Assembly: GCF_040438925.1 (NCBI RefSeq) | Contig: NZ_CP159258.1 | Coordinates: 3,486,001-3,550,000, forward strand | Direction: 5' to 3' | Length of the DNA: 64,000 nucleotides | Source of the DNA: Pseudomonas sp. MYb327 | Lineage (GTDB): Bacteria > Pseudomonadota > Gammaproteobacteria > Pseudomonadales > Pseudomonadaceae | In this document: positions 35,725 through 44,525 of the stretch, piece by piece | Position numbering within the stretch: the stretch's first letter is position 1 | Layout: every line of letters starts with the position of its first letter | Program-made: the position numbers and the translations under genes | Notes under the pieces: generated by a model | Told to the model about the DNA's origin: nothing | The model's database searches: none | The model's input: only the letters and a program-made list of their open reading frames with translations

Positions 35725-37060
35725 GGCTCTTATCTTCCAATATCGCTACTGAGGCTATCGGGTGCATGTTGAATATGCCGCCAAAGGCTGCAGCAGTTTG
35801 TGACTCCATAACGTTTATTTGTTCAACGTCATGCATCAATAGACTATATTCTTCGAATTCACTTTTTGCGTAACCCCGATTGGCCACACCTACAGAAAAC
35901 GAGTATTGACCAGCTTTAAGATTGAAAGTTATATGAAAACGAACGACGACCTGTTTACCGCAGGCGATCGGAGACTCATCCATTCGTAGCCCATACGTCG
36001 TAGTTTCAAAAATTGAGCGACCCACTTTATCCCGAATGATCAGCCCAAATGCGGGGCGATCGAAATCCTTTTTCAAAGCAACAACGTATTGAACGACTAA
36101 TTCATCCTCACTTTCAATGACAGTGGTTGATTGATTTTTTGAAGTGAGCAATTTGAAGTCAAGAAGAACCGCATCACCGTTACTGCTAATCGTCGTTGCC
36201 TTTTGCCAGAGCTGTTCTGGGTTCATTTCTCCGACTATAGATGCGTCACTTGTATTGGATTGATCAATGATGACTTCGCTGGTACCCATATCGGATTTTT
36301 TAGAAATCAACCCTTGATACAAATCGATAACATCTCGTGGCTTACCGAAACTCAATGAACGGCCATGACTAATGAGCAGCGCTTTGTCACATATCTGCTT
36401 AACCGTATTGGCGTCGTGAGATACAAACAAAAGGGTGCCACCCCGTGCCTTGAATTGTTCAAGTCGATGAAAACACTTTTGCTGGAAGTAAGAATCCCCT
36501 ACAGCCAGCGCCTCATCGATAATTAATATATCAGGCTCGAAGGATGTGTTGACGGCGAAAGCCACTCTCATCTGCATGCCGCTGGAGTAGGTAGATAGTG
36601 GCTGATCAAAATGCTCACCTATATCGGCAAACGCTTGGATATCAGCCAGTCGCAGTTCGACCTGTTTGCGATCAAACCCCAGTAGAGCCCCAAGCATATA
36701 AATATTTTCACGACCGCTAAACTCAGGATTGAACCCTGAGCCAAGTTCCAGCAAGGCAGCAACTCTGCCTTGAACTGTCACCGTACCCTCGGTAGGTGAC
36801 AAAGTTCCGGTTATGATCTGCAACAACGTGCTTTTGCCACTACCATTAAGTCCGACTATCCCGCAGGATTCACCTTTTCGGACCAGTAATGACACATCTT
36901 TTAGCGCCCAAAACTCTTTAAAATATTGGCGCGGCTGACGCTTGAGCATTCGTTGAAGCCGAGGATAAACAAACTGCTTAAGCTGATCTCGGGGATGCTC
37001 AAATATTTCGAACTGTTTTGAAACGTTTTCCACCCGAATGGCTAACTCGTCAAAGGACAT
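35717..37060 (-). CDS. wzt: O-antigen ABC exporter, ATP-binding protein (Wzt)
   Basis: 447 residues. ATPase domain (about 1-250): Walker A GLNGSGKSTLLQ, signature YSSGMQMRVAF, Walker B ILIIDEALAVGD and a switch His in FVSHDANT. A C-terminal domain (about 280-435) of the Wzt_C type, beta-rich (VVQYVVALKKDFDRPAFGLI, GQYSFSVGVANRG), which in O8/O9a-type exporters binds the modified end of the O-polysaccharide. It powers transport across the inner membrane with Wzm. AAGGA precedes the ATG at 37060; the gene overlaps wzm by 11 bases. Confidence 0.93.
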   Translation of the reverse strand: MSFDELAIRVENVSKQFEIFEHPRDQLKQFVYPRLQRMLKRQPRQYFKEFWALKDVSLLVRKGESCGIVGLNGSGKSTLLQIITGTLSPTEGTVTVQGRVAALLELGSGFNPEFSGRENIYMLGALLGFDRKQVELRLADIQAFADIGEHFDQPLSTYSSGMQMRVAFAVNTSFEPDILIIDEALAVGDSYFQQKCFHRLEQFKARGGTLLFVSHDANTVKQICDKALLISHGRSLSFGKPRDVIDLYQGLISKKSDMGTSEVIIDQSNTSDASIVGEMNPEQLWQKATTISSNGDAVLLDFKLLTSKNQSTTVIESEDELVVQYVVALKKDFDRPAFGLIIRDKVGRSIFETTTYGLRMDESPIACGKQVVVRFHITFNLKAGQYSFSVGVANRGYAKSEFEEYSLLMHDVEQINVMESQTAAAFGGIFNMHPIASVAILEDKSHA

Positions 37061-37886
37061 TCGCAAATCCTTTTCTAGTCTTTTGGAACCAGGCGTATCC
37101 GATCCAGGCAATTAATAATGCAATTAATGTATATAGAATCAAGCCCGGAAAATAAGGCGGCTGGCCAAATATCAAGACGTTCCTCGTTTGCTCAATAATA
37201 AATGTCAACGGATTAAGCATAAGCCAGGGGCGGATGTTCTCGGGGAGTGCAGATATGGGATAAAAAACAGGCGATGCGAAAAGCAACACTGTCATCAGCA
37301 AGCCAATAGGGTGAGCAACGTCTCGCAAAAATACCCCAAGTGAGGCGAGGATCCAGGCAATCCCAAGGGAAAGCAGAATCATCGGCGCCAATATCAAGGG
37401 CAACATTATCGTAGTCCACGGTATATAACCGTTGATCACCCCTTGGGCACACGTAAGCACTGCAATACTGACAACTGCATGAAACAACGATGTGCCCATG
37501 GCTACGACGGGAAGTACCTCCAGAGGAAAGACTATTTTTTTCACATAACTTACGTTGCTCAATATTAATGTCGGTGCGCGTAACAGTGTTTCCGAAAATA
37601 AACTATGAACAATCATTCCGGCGAATAGCAACACTGCAAATTGACTTTTACTCTCTGGCTGCTCCATACCGGTGCCCCAGCGCGCTTTAAACACTACAGA
37701 AAAAACCAGTGTGTAAATGAGCAGCAGCAGTATGGGGTTCGCAAATGACCACAGAATTCCAAGAAACGAGCCCTTGTATCGACCTATCACATCTCGACGG
37801 GTCATTTGATTGATTAAGCCTTTGTGCCGCCACAAACTGCGAACAAGGGAAACCGGCGATGCGGGTAACGGAGCATGCGGATTCAT
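37050..37886 (-). CDS. wzm: O-antigen ABC exporter, permease (Wzm)
   Basis: 278 residues of the ABC2 family: a cytoplasmic N-terminal amphipathic stretch (LWRHKGLINQMTRRDVIGRYKGSFLG), then six hydrophobic segments. Typical Wzm pieces are GILWSFANPILLLLIYTLVF and the late LNPLTFIIEQTRNVLI. Exports undecaprenyl-linked polysaccharide. The start MNPHAPLPAS at 37886 overlaps the upstream gene stop by 4 bases, favouring it over the frame start at 37967. Confidence 0.93.
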   Translation of the reverse strand: MNPHAPLPASPVSLVRSLWRHKGLINQMTRRDVIGRYKGSFLGILWSFANPILLLLIYTLVFSVVFKARWGTGMEQPESKSQFAVLLFAGMIVHSLFSETLLRAPTLILSNVSYVKKIVFPLEVLPVVAMGTSLFHAVVSIAVLTCAQGVINGYIPWTTIMLPLILAPMILLSLGIAWILASLGVFLRDVAHPIGLLMTVLLFASPVFYPISALPENIRPWLMLNPLTFIIEQTRNVLIFGQPPYFPGLILYTLIALLIAWIGYAWFQKTRKGFANVL

Positions 37887-39835
37887 CGAGCCAGCTTCCG
37901 TTTTAGCACCGCTAGCCTTGTCATTACACCGTGTACCCGGACGGCATGAATCTGAGCCCTGATCCACGCGGGATTCAGGAGCAGACGTCCAAGGCTTGTG
38001 TTCTGCAATGTCGCCACTGCTGATCCTGGATTAGGCAACTGGAAAGCGGCCCGTGCTGAAATTCCCAACGCAGATGGACTGAAATCCCGAATGACTTCAT
38101 TTTCCAAAACCTCATCCCAACCTTTCTCTGGAAAAACTTCCTGAGTATTTATAGTAATGGTCGCAGGGAGTAGATGATTTATCTTATTTTCACCAATAAG
38201 AGCCGCCAACGGTCGACCGTCCAGATAAGGGAGGGCTATATTAATATCTGCGGGAATGGAAGCTTTTCGGAACATAAAGCGGCCGTAGCCCGGAGGGGCA
38301 TTAGTATCAACATGGCCAAAGTCTAATATCTCATGGACAGTATGAATCGGGGCATCTCGATTCAACAAGACAGCAGCAGACGCTGTGCAGTTAATTGAAG
38401 GGTTTTGTTGAAGCGGACCGACTAGTACTTTCAAATGATTTGAGAACAACTGCTCATTTGAGGCGACAAAAGTTATGGCATCGAAATCTTCCGCTTCCTC
38501 AATTAGCTCGGCAAGGATCTCACCCAGCCTTCTCTTCGCGTTGATCTCCGGGTGAATCCCCGTCTTATAGAACTCTACTTCGGCGATCTCAATATGGGTG
38601 GAGCATTTAGCAAGAGCCGTTGCAATCTCATCCCGACATTGGCTAGCGATTTTATCATCGATAACGATGATCGCTTGAAAGTTACTATACTCTTGTACAC
38701 AAACACTTTGGATGTAACTATCCAACACTTCAGCGGAATATTTCGGCATCAAAAGATACAAACCGACCTTCAATGCGGTCTGGCTGGTTGGCAGATGATG
38801 ATTGTCCAGTTCTGCCTTGCGCTCTGCAAATCCCTGATATAGATCCGTCAGATTTTTTATAAGCGTGAATCGATCTTTGAAGATAGCCTGAGCTTTCTCT
38901 ATTTTAGCTAATGCCTGCTCAGGGTTCGACTTTATCCAATCCAGATGTTTGAGGATGTCGGCGTAGATCTGCTCCATTGATGAGCGACCGTCAATGTAAA
39001 GCACCGAATCGCCTAAAAATTTTCTGGCGAACGGGTTTTCATCGCAAATTGCCAAGGTCCCCGCCGCGATAGTCTCGAAGAGTCGATTCGACATCATTTC
39101 CGAGTCTTTATGAGCCTGAGACGATAGGACTAGGGCAGCGCCGGCTTTCGATATTTCATCAATCATGGAAATCCCATCAAACGGAATTTCGCGAACGTAG
39201 CTTTGATAGTCCGCCCAAACTTTCACGCCCTGGAATATAGTAGGCCCATAAATCCGTAGCAACCCCGTATTATCTAGACGCTTCAACACTTCTTGTTGAC
39301 GCGATTTGCGACTACTAACGATGGCTTCCCAATTAATTCCCGCATAAAAAAGCTTACCGTCACCCAACGACGGCGGGTGTATCGGTGCAGGAGTTGAGTG
39401 ATACAACTTGAACTTGGCTGGAAGATGAGTGGTACTGGATCGAATCATGCGCGCGACATGATCGTCCGCGGCATTCGAACTACAACTGATAAAATCGTCG
39501 TGCGTAGTGAGGTTTCTCGAGCAGCGCTGATATCCCCACTCATGATAAAACTTTAGGGGATTCCAAAGAGCAACAAAGGAGAATGCGTCATACCGTTTGG
39601 GAGTGTCATAGTGAAGGTGGATGACAAAGTCAACATTCTGCTTTGACACTTTAATATCTGGTGTAGAAATGAAGCTTCCATCAGCATAGATTTCGACACA
39701 CTCTACACCGATGGCTTGCGCCGCAAGTTTCAGGCGAGCAATGCACTCGTCTTCAGCTGTTTTTATTTCTGGCCACAACTTGACTACGGCGAAGCGTCCC
39801 AGCGTGCCTTGGGGCAGAATAAAATCTACACTCAT
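37883..39835 (-). CDS. Large glycosyltransferase, probably two domains
   Basis: 650 residues. Residues about 1-340 resemble a CgeB/GT1-like GT-B domain (KLFYAGINWEAIVSSRKSRQ, RLFETIAAGTLAICDENPF). Residues about 355-560 look like a GT-A domain: LYLLMPKYSAEVLDSYIQSV followed by FQAIIVIDDKIASQ, the strand-plus-acidic pattern of GT2. So it may add two sugars or one sugar with a dead domain. The C terminus is basic. It overlaps wzm by 4 bases, tying it to export. No membrane segment. Confidence 0.72.
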   Translation of the reverse strand: MSVDFILPQGTLGRFAVVKLWPEIKTAEDECIARLKLAAQAIGVECVEIYADGSFISTPDIKVSKQNVDFVIHLHYDTPKRYDAFSFVALWNPLKFYHEWGYQRCSRNLTTHDDFISCSSNAADDHVARMIRSSTTHLPAKFKLYHSTPAPIHPPSLGDGKLFYAGINWEAIVSSRKSRQQEVLKRLDNTGLLRIYGPTIFQGVKVWADYQSYVREIPFDGISMIDEISKAGAALVLSSQAHKDSEMMSNRLFETIAAGTLAICDENPFARKFLGDSVLYIDGRSSMEQIYADILKHLDWIKSNPEQALAKIEKAQAIFKDRFTLIKNLTDLYQGFAERKAELDNHHLPTSQTALKVGLYLLMPKYSAEVLDSYIQSVCVQEYSNFQAIIVIDDKIASQCRDEIATALAKCSTHIEIAEVEFYKTGIHPEINAKRRLGEILAELIEEAEDFDAITFVASNEQLFSNHLKVLVGPLQQNPSINCTASAAVLLNRDAPIHTVHEILDFGHVDTNAPPGYGRFMFRKASIPADINIALPYLDGRPLAALIGENKINHLLPATITINTQEVFPEKGWDEVLENEVIRDFSPSALGISARAAFQLPNPGSAVATLQNTSLGRLLLNPAWIRAQIHAVRVHGVMTRLAVLKRKLAR

Positions 39836-39913
39836 CTATGAAATTCCGGTGAATTCAAATAATAACATTCCATCTCGCGCATCCGCAGAGTGGGCGAAAC
39901 AGCGGTTTCGATG

Positions 39914-40915
39914 TCAGAGGTCTATTCGCGCGCCAGGGGCAGGCGCAGCCAAAAGATTCAGGAAATCCTCATAAGCACTCTTCAGGCCTGTTTTCTCGTC
40001 GATTTTTGGAGCCCAACCCAATGCTTGAATTCGGGAACTGTCGAGAAGCTTTCGCATCGTACCGTTTGGCTTGCTGGCGTCGTACACGATTTTCCCCTTG
40101 AAGCCGACGACGTCTGCAATCAGAGTAGCGAGTTCGGATATAGCAAGGTCGTGATTGCAGCCGATATTATAAATGTCATGATCGGTTGAGGTTTCCATTA
40201 CACACTTCATCGCATCAGCGAGATCATCTACATGAAGTAATTCACGACGAGGTGTACCGTCACCCCATACTACAAACTCAGATTTCTCAGCAAGCTTGGC
40301 TTCATGAGTTCGTCTCAGAATGCCAGCTACAACATGACTGTGAATGGAGTGATAATTGTCACCCGGGCCGTATAGATTAGGCGGTATTATCGAAACGAAA
40401 TCGCACCCATATTGCTTTCGATAGGCCCTGCACATTTCAATGCCCGCAATCTTACTTACCGCATAAGCGCGGATACTGTCATCCAGAGGACCAGTCAACA
40501 ACGAATCTTCTGTAATTGGTTGCACAGCATTTTTTGGGTAAGTGCAATTCGTTGCTACAAAAACCAGTTTCTTTACGCCAACTAAGTGAGCACCTTCAAT
40601 GACGTTTGTCTGGATAAGAATATTGTCACGAATAAAGTCTGCGGGTAATGTTGAGTTCGCGTGAATTCCGCCGACTTTTGCACCGACGTGAAAAATATAA
40701 TCAGGACGATTGCGTTCCATCCACGCCAATGTGGCCGCTTGATTGGTCAGATCCAGATCCGAACGCGAGGTTAACAGGAGCTGAGCTTTTTCCTCCGCGA
40801 ACCGACGGACGACCGCTGACCCAAGCATGCCCTTATGACCTGTGATCCATATTTTTTTGCCGGCGAAAATCGATTCGGAGCCCTTGGCAGATGCGGTGGT
40901 ATTAGTCTCAGACAT
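39914..40915 (-). CDS. GDP-L-fucose synthase-like NAD(P)-dependent epimerase/reductase (second paralogue)
   Basis: 333 residues, GMER family but clearly diverged from the fcl at 26740. The N terminus has an extra 17 or so residues before GHKGMLGSAV. Active-site comparison: the usual SSC triplet reads TNC (FVATNCTYP), so the catalytic Ser is Thr while Cys is kept; Tyr-Lys is present (YAVSK) and so is the HVV...RRTHEAK block. It may make GDP-L-fucose or another GDP-6-deoxyhexose such as the colitose or 6-deoxy-talose type. It lies 78 bases before the large GT gene and begins the minus-strand run. Confidence 0.85.
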   Translation of the reverse strand: MSETNTTASAKGSESIFAGKKIWITGHKGMLGSAVVRRFAEEKAQLLLTSRSDLDLTNQAATLAWMERNRPDYIFHVGAKVGGIHANSTLPADFIRDNILIQTNVIEGAHLVGVKKLVFVATNCTYPKNAVQPITEDSLLTGPLDDSIRAYAVSKIAGIEMCRAYRKQYGCDFVSIIPPNLYGPGDNYHSIHSHVVAGILRRTHEAKLAEKSEFVVWGDGTPRRELLHVDDLADAMKCVMETSTDHDIYNIGCNHDLAISELATLIADVVGFKGKIVYDASKPNGTMRKLLDSSRIQALGWAPKIDEKTGLKSAYEDFLNLLAAPAPGARIDL

Positions 40916-41558
40916 TTCATCATCCTAAAAAAACTTAAAAACTTGCGATCTGTTGCTGCCGGCCCATGTTTCGCGTGCTTCCGTTGATCATTTTGCCGCG
41001 AAACATCAATCAAGCGCGAGCGCGAAGCCTAGTGTAGCCTGTGTTCGCACTGTGCTGGCAAGACAAAGCACCATGATTCCGCCCAAGCGGTCCGTGACGT
41101 TTCAATTGACGGTACGTTTGAGCCTGCCATTCCAAAACGCCAGGTCGCAACTCTCCAAAACTGGCTTCGCAATGCCATCATTTCGCCTTGATCTGCAGGA
41201 ACCGGATCATTCCTTCTGATGACTGCCAGGAAGCTGAATCGCTTCTGCTCGGAATTTTATCTCATTGAAAATTATCAGCTTTCAATTTAATTTAAAAGCG
41301 CACCCACGCCCTATCCCATGAGTTGGCTCAATGCCTGGAGCTGTGAAAGCAAGCTCAGGTCCAGAGACAGTTATGTGCCGAGGGAGTTTTACGGATACTT
41401 TGAACTAGCATCCATGCATTTTAAAACACTCCAAGGATCTGGCCGATTATTTCGCCCACAGTTCCTTTCGACGTGGCATGGTTTGAATTCGCCCCCCCCC
41501 TGCTCCTGTCTCTCGCTGTTTCTAGCTAAAATACATTTTTTACCAAGTGAGCATCACG
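40916..41558. other. Divergent intergenic region at the right of the O-antigen export group
   Basis: 643 bases between the fcl-like gene (minus) and the wbpV-like gene (plus), with no credible gene. It contains a 7-base inverted repeat (ATTGAAA 41264-41270, TTTCAAT 41280-41286) in an AT-rich patch, a nine-C run at 41492-41500 and a -10-like TAAAAT at 41527. Promoters for both flanking transcripts must lie here; no ops/JUMPstart-like element was found by eye. Confidence 0.55.
41527..41532 (+). promoter_or_regulatory. Candidate -10 element for the wbpV-like gene
   Basis: GCTAAAATAC holds TAAAAT 26 bases before the ATG, which would give a leader of about 20 bases. No good -35 stands 17 bases upstream; the nine-C run (41492-41500) lies a few bases further upstream. 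Confidence 0.45.
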
Positions 41559-42533
41559 ATGAGCGTTACGTCCATTCTGGTTACCGGCGCTTCTGGATTT
41601 ATCGGGACGTCATTAGTCAGGCATTTATCGCAATCTCAACACTATGCTCTTACTGCCGCGGCGAGGAGTCGTATCCCCTTGCCCTCTGGTGTTCGCCTTG
41701 CTCCTATCGAAGGTATTGATGGCACCACTGATTGGACCTGCGCGCTCGCACAGGCTCAGGTCGTCGTGCACCTTGCAGCACGTGTACATGTAATGGCCGA
41801 AGAGTCTGATGATCCACTTCGCGAGTACCGATTAGTTAATGTAGAAGGCACCTTGAACCTTGCTCGACAAGCGAGTAGATCAGGAGTAAAGCGATTCATT
41901 TTTATTAGTTCAATCAAAGTCAACGGCGAAAAGACGTTGCCAGGTCAAATCTTTAGGGCGAATGACACTCCTGCCCCGCTCGATCCATATGGAGTATCCA
42001 AGCTTGAGGCTGAGCAAGGTCTTCTGGAACTTGCAAAAAACAGCACTATGGAAATTGTCATTATCCGACCTGTGCTCATCTATGGTCCTGGGGTCAAGGC
42101 GAATTTTTTAAACATGATGCGCTGGATTCGAGCCGGATACCCTTTACCGCTAGGGGCAGTCAAAAACAAGCGTAGCTTAGTGGCGATGGACAATCTGGTT
42201 GACTTTATCGAGACTTGCATTACTCATCCGAACGCAGCCAACCAAACATTCCTTGTCAGTGACGGAGAAGATCTCTCCATTGCGGAGTTACTTGAAAAAT
42301 TAGGGAACTCTCTGGATCGCCCCGCGAGATTGATACCAATACCTCTCTGGGTGTTATGGAGTGGCGCGGTAATATTTCGAAAGAAAAATATCGCACAACG
42401 ACTATTCGAATCGTTACGGGTAGATATCGACAAGAACAATCGTGTACTAGGATGGCAGCCACCCGTGAACGTGACTACAGCCCTGGAAGCGACTGCAAAA
42501 AACTTTCTCCGCGACAATCGCAATAGGGATTGA
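41559..42533 (+). CDS. SDR C4-reductase/epimerase of nucleotide sugars (WbpV/WbpK-like)
   Basis: 324 residues. NAD motif GASGFIGTSLV (about 10-20), HLAARVHVM, catalytic Ser in FISSIKVNG, Tyr-Lys in PYGVSKLEAEQ. The pattern fits WbpV/WbpK relatives, which reduce UDP-4-keto-6-deoxy-GlcNAc (made by WbpM) to UDP-QuiNAc or UDP-FucNAc for WbpL. Elsewhere this gene usually precedes wbpL; here it is 20 kb away and on the other strand. The ATG at 41559 is chosen over GTG at 41547 because AAGTGAG is better spaced for it. Converges with manC. Confidence 0.85.
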   Translation: MSVTSILVTGASGFIGTSLVRHLSQSQHYALTAAARSRIPLPSGVRLAPIEGIDGTTDWTCALAQAQVVVHLAARVHVMAEESDDPLREYRLVNVEGTLNLARQASRSGVKRFIFISSIKVNGEKTLPGQIFRANDTPAPLDPYGVSKLEAEQGLLELAKNSTMEIVIIRPVLIYGPGVKANFLNMMRWIRAGYPLPLGAVKNKRSLVAMDNLVDFIETCITHPNAANQTFLVSDGEDLSIAELLEKLGNSLDRPARLIPIPLWVLWSGAVIFRKKNIAQRLFESLRVDIDKNNRVLGWQPPVNVTTALEATAKNFLRDNRNRD

Positions 42534-42599
42534 CCCCGGATAGGTGGAGGTCAGTTCGGAGAATGCCCCTGTTCCATCGGGGCGACAATAGAACAGACC

Positions 42600-42632
42600 A
42601 AAAAATACCGGGTCGGTTAAATCCGCCCCGGT
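42600..42632 (-). terminator. Rho-independent terminator after manC
   Basis: On the minus strand the stem ACCGGG / CCCGGT (42607-42632), extended by three inner pairs around ATTTAA, is followed by A and six T (42600-42605). It lies 17 bases past the manC stop. The 42565-42583 GCCCC/GGGGC stem may serve the opposite gene. Confidence 0.85.
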
Positions 42633-42649
42633 CTTCCGATTCAAAGATA

Positions 42650-44092
42650 TTATTTATCTACGCGACCGTAGTTGTCTTCAAAACGCACGATGTCATCTTC
42701 GCCCAAATAGTCACCGCTCTGCACTTCGATCAATACCAGGTCAATGACCCCAGGGTTCATCAAGCGGTGCTGGTGGCCAGCACGGATGAATGTAGACTCG
42801 TTGGTGTTCAACATCAGTTCTTTATGGTCGTTAACGACCACTGCCATGCCGCTAACCACGATCCAGTGCTCGCTTCTGTGATGATGCATCTGCAGAGATA
42901 GAGAAGCCTTGGGTTTCACCACAATCCGCTTGATCTTGAAGCGCTCGCCATTTTCCAACGTTGTGTAGGTACCCCAAGGTCGATGGACCGTACGGTGGAG
43001 CAAATGAACTGTATGACTACAGGCCTTTAGCTGATTGACGATATGTTTTACGTCTTGGGCATGATCCTTGTGAGCAATCATCACCGCGTCCGGGGTGTCA
43101 ATCACTAACAAATCCTCGACTCCCACCAGGGCAGTGAGTCGGCCTTCACTGTTTACATAGTTGTTGCGGGATGCGTGGGACAGCACTTCACCTTCAAAGC
43201 GGTTGCCATTTTCATCCGGCTCGGTCAATTCACTCACCGCGTTCCAGGAACCAATGTCGCTCCAGCCAATGTCACAAGGAACAGTGGCAACTTTTGAGGA
43301 GCGCTCCATCAAAGCGTAATCGATGGAAATGTCCGGAACTTCAGCAAAGGCATCAGCATTAAGCGTCAAGCAGCGGTACTTGGCGGATGAAGTAAGTCGA
43401 GAGCATTCAATTGTTTTACTGACAGCTTCCACAACATCCGGAGCATGCAGACGAAGCTCGTCCAGGACGGTACCTACCCGGAAGCAGAACATTCCGGAGT
43501 TCCAATAATAGTTACCTGCGCTGACGTAATCCTGTGCGGTCTCAAGATTAGGCTTCTCGACAAAGCGCGTGACCTTTAGGCCACCCTTCAGCGGAGCACT
43601 TTTTTGTGCCTCGATGTAACCAAAACCTGTTTCAGGGTATGTTGGCTGAATCCCGAAAGTCACCAGCCAACCTTCAGCGGCAAGTGTCATGGCGTTCGCC
43701 ACAGCTGTGGCGAACGCCGTCTCGTCCTTGATCAGGTGATCAGCGGCCAGCACCAACATCTGGGCGTCAGGACCGTGTGTGGTTTCCAGCTGAAGAGCAG
43801 CAGCGGCAACCGCTGCTGCTGTATTACGCCCGAAAGGTTCCAGGATGAAGCCTTGAGCGTGCTTGGCTTTGTTGACTGCGCCATATTCATCTTCGGTCTT
43901 GAACAGGAGTTCCCGGTTGGTCACCGTAAGAACTTCCACGACACCTTCCAAACGCGAGGCACGAAGAAAAGTTTTCTGGATTAGATTCTGGCCACCTGGC
44001 AGATCCATGAACGGCTTTGGGTGGGCTTCTCGAGAGACCGGCCACAACCGGCTGCCCACTCCGCCGGACAAAATTACGGGAATCAGTTCCAT
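42650..44092 (-). CDS. manC: Mannose-1-phosphate guanylyltransferase / mannose-6-phosphate isomerase
   Basis: 480 residues, bifunctional type II enzyme. Nucleotidyltransferase domain with SGGVGSRLWPVSREAHPKPF (9-28) and FVEKP; C-terminal cupin PMI domain with QMHHHRSEHWIVVSG (about 410-424) holding the metal-binding His residues. It converts fructose-6-phosphate-derived mannose-6-P and, after a mutase, mannose-1-P to GDP-mannose, the substrate of Gmd. No phosphomannomutase (algC) is in the window; pseudomonads keep it elsewhere. AAGGATTTAGAGC precedes the ATG. Stands alone between two long spacers. Confidence 0.93.
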   Translation of the reverse strand: MELIPVILSGGVGSRLWPVSREAHPKPFMDLPGGQNLIQKTFLRASRLEGVVEVLTVTNRELLFKTEDEYGAVNKAKHAQGFILEPFGRNTAAAVAAAALQLETTHGPDAQMLVLAADHLIKDETAFATAVANAMTLAAEGWLVTFGIQPTYPETGFGYIEAQKSAPLKGGLKVTRFVEKPNLETAQDYVSAGNYYWNSGMFCFRVGTVLDELRLHAPDVVEAVSKTIECSRLTSSAKYRCLTLNADAFAEVPDISIDYALMERSSKVATVPCDIGWSDIGSWNAVSELTEPDENGNRFEGEVLSHASRNNYVNSEGRLTALVGVEDLLVIDTPDAVMIAHKDHAQDVKHIVNQLKACSHTVHLLHRTVHRPWGTYTTLENGERFKIKRIVVKPKASLSLQMHHHRSEHWIVVSGMAVVVNDHKELMLNTNESTFIRAGHQHRLMNPGVIDLVLIEVQSGDYLGEDDIVRFEDNYGRVDK

Positions 44093-44525
44093 GCTCTAAA
44101 TCCTTAGTCCCCCTCCTGGCTGACACGTCCAGTGAGCGGGGCTCAGTTATATTCCGGTTATTCCTGCATCGTTATGATGCGTTTTTGTTGTCTGAACCAC
44201 TTGCAAGAGCAACATCTCGACTGCAACCCAAACTTCTCGGCTCCATGCCGAAGCGCGCAACTAATGACTTGGATGCCATTTATCTGATTTACCCGGATAC
44301 ATCTTTATTTGGGAGTTGACATCGACAAGTGGTGGTCCTCCTTAGAATGCATTTCTACCTGGATGATTCAAGGCATGCAACGCTGAAAGGATCAGATAAT
44401 TCTAGCGAATATTCTACCTACAGATAGTACCGGGAATTATTACCTCATGCGAAAAGCCGGTGATAAAAAACCGCTCGAAAACAAACAAGTGTTTTAATCG
44501 GGAGCTAATTAACATCGATCGAATT
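44093..44525. other. Intergenic region between rmlA and manC
   Basis: 433 bases with no gene I can support, in the place where rmlC would follow rmlA in a usual rmlBDAC order. On the minus strand it contains a perfect AAGGAGG (44337-44343) 8 bases before a TTG that opens only a 7-codon frame (ends TAA). The manC promoter presumably lies nearer 44093. No RmlC-like sequence was seen in any frame. Confidence 0.5.
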
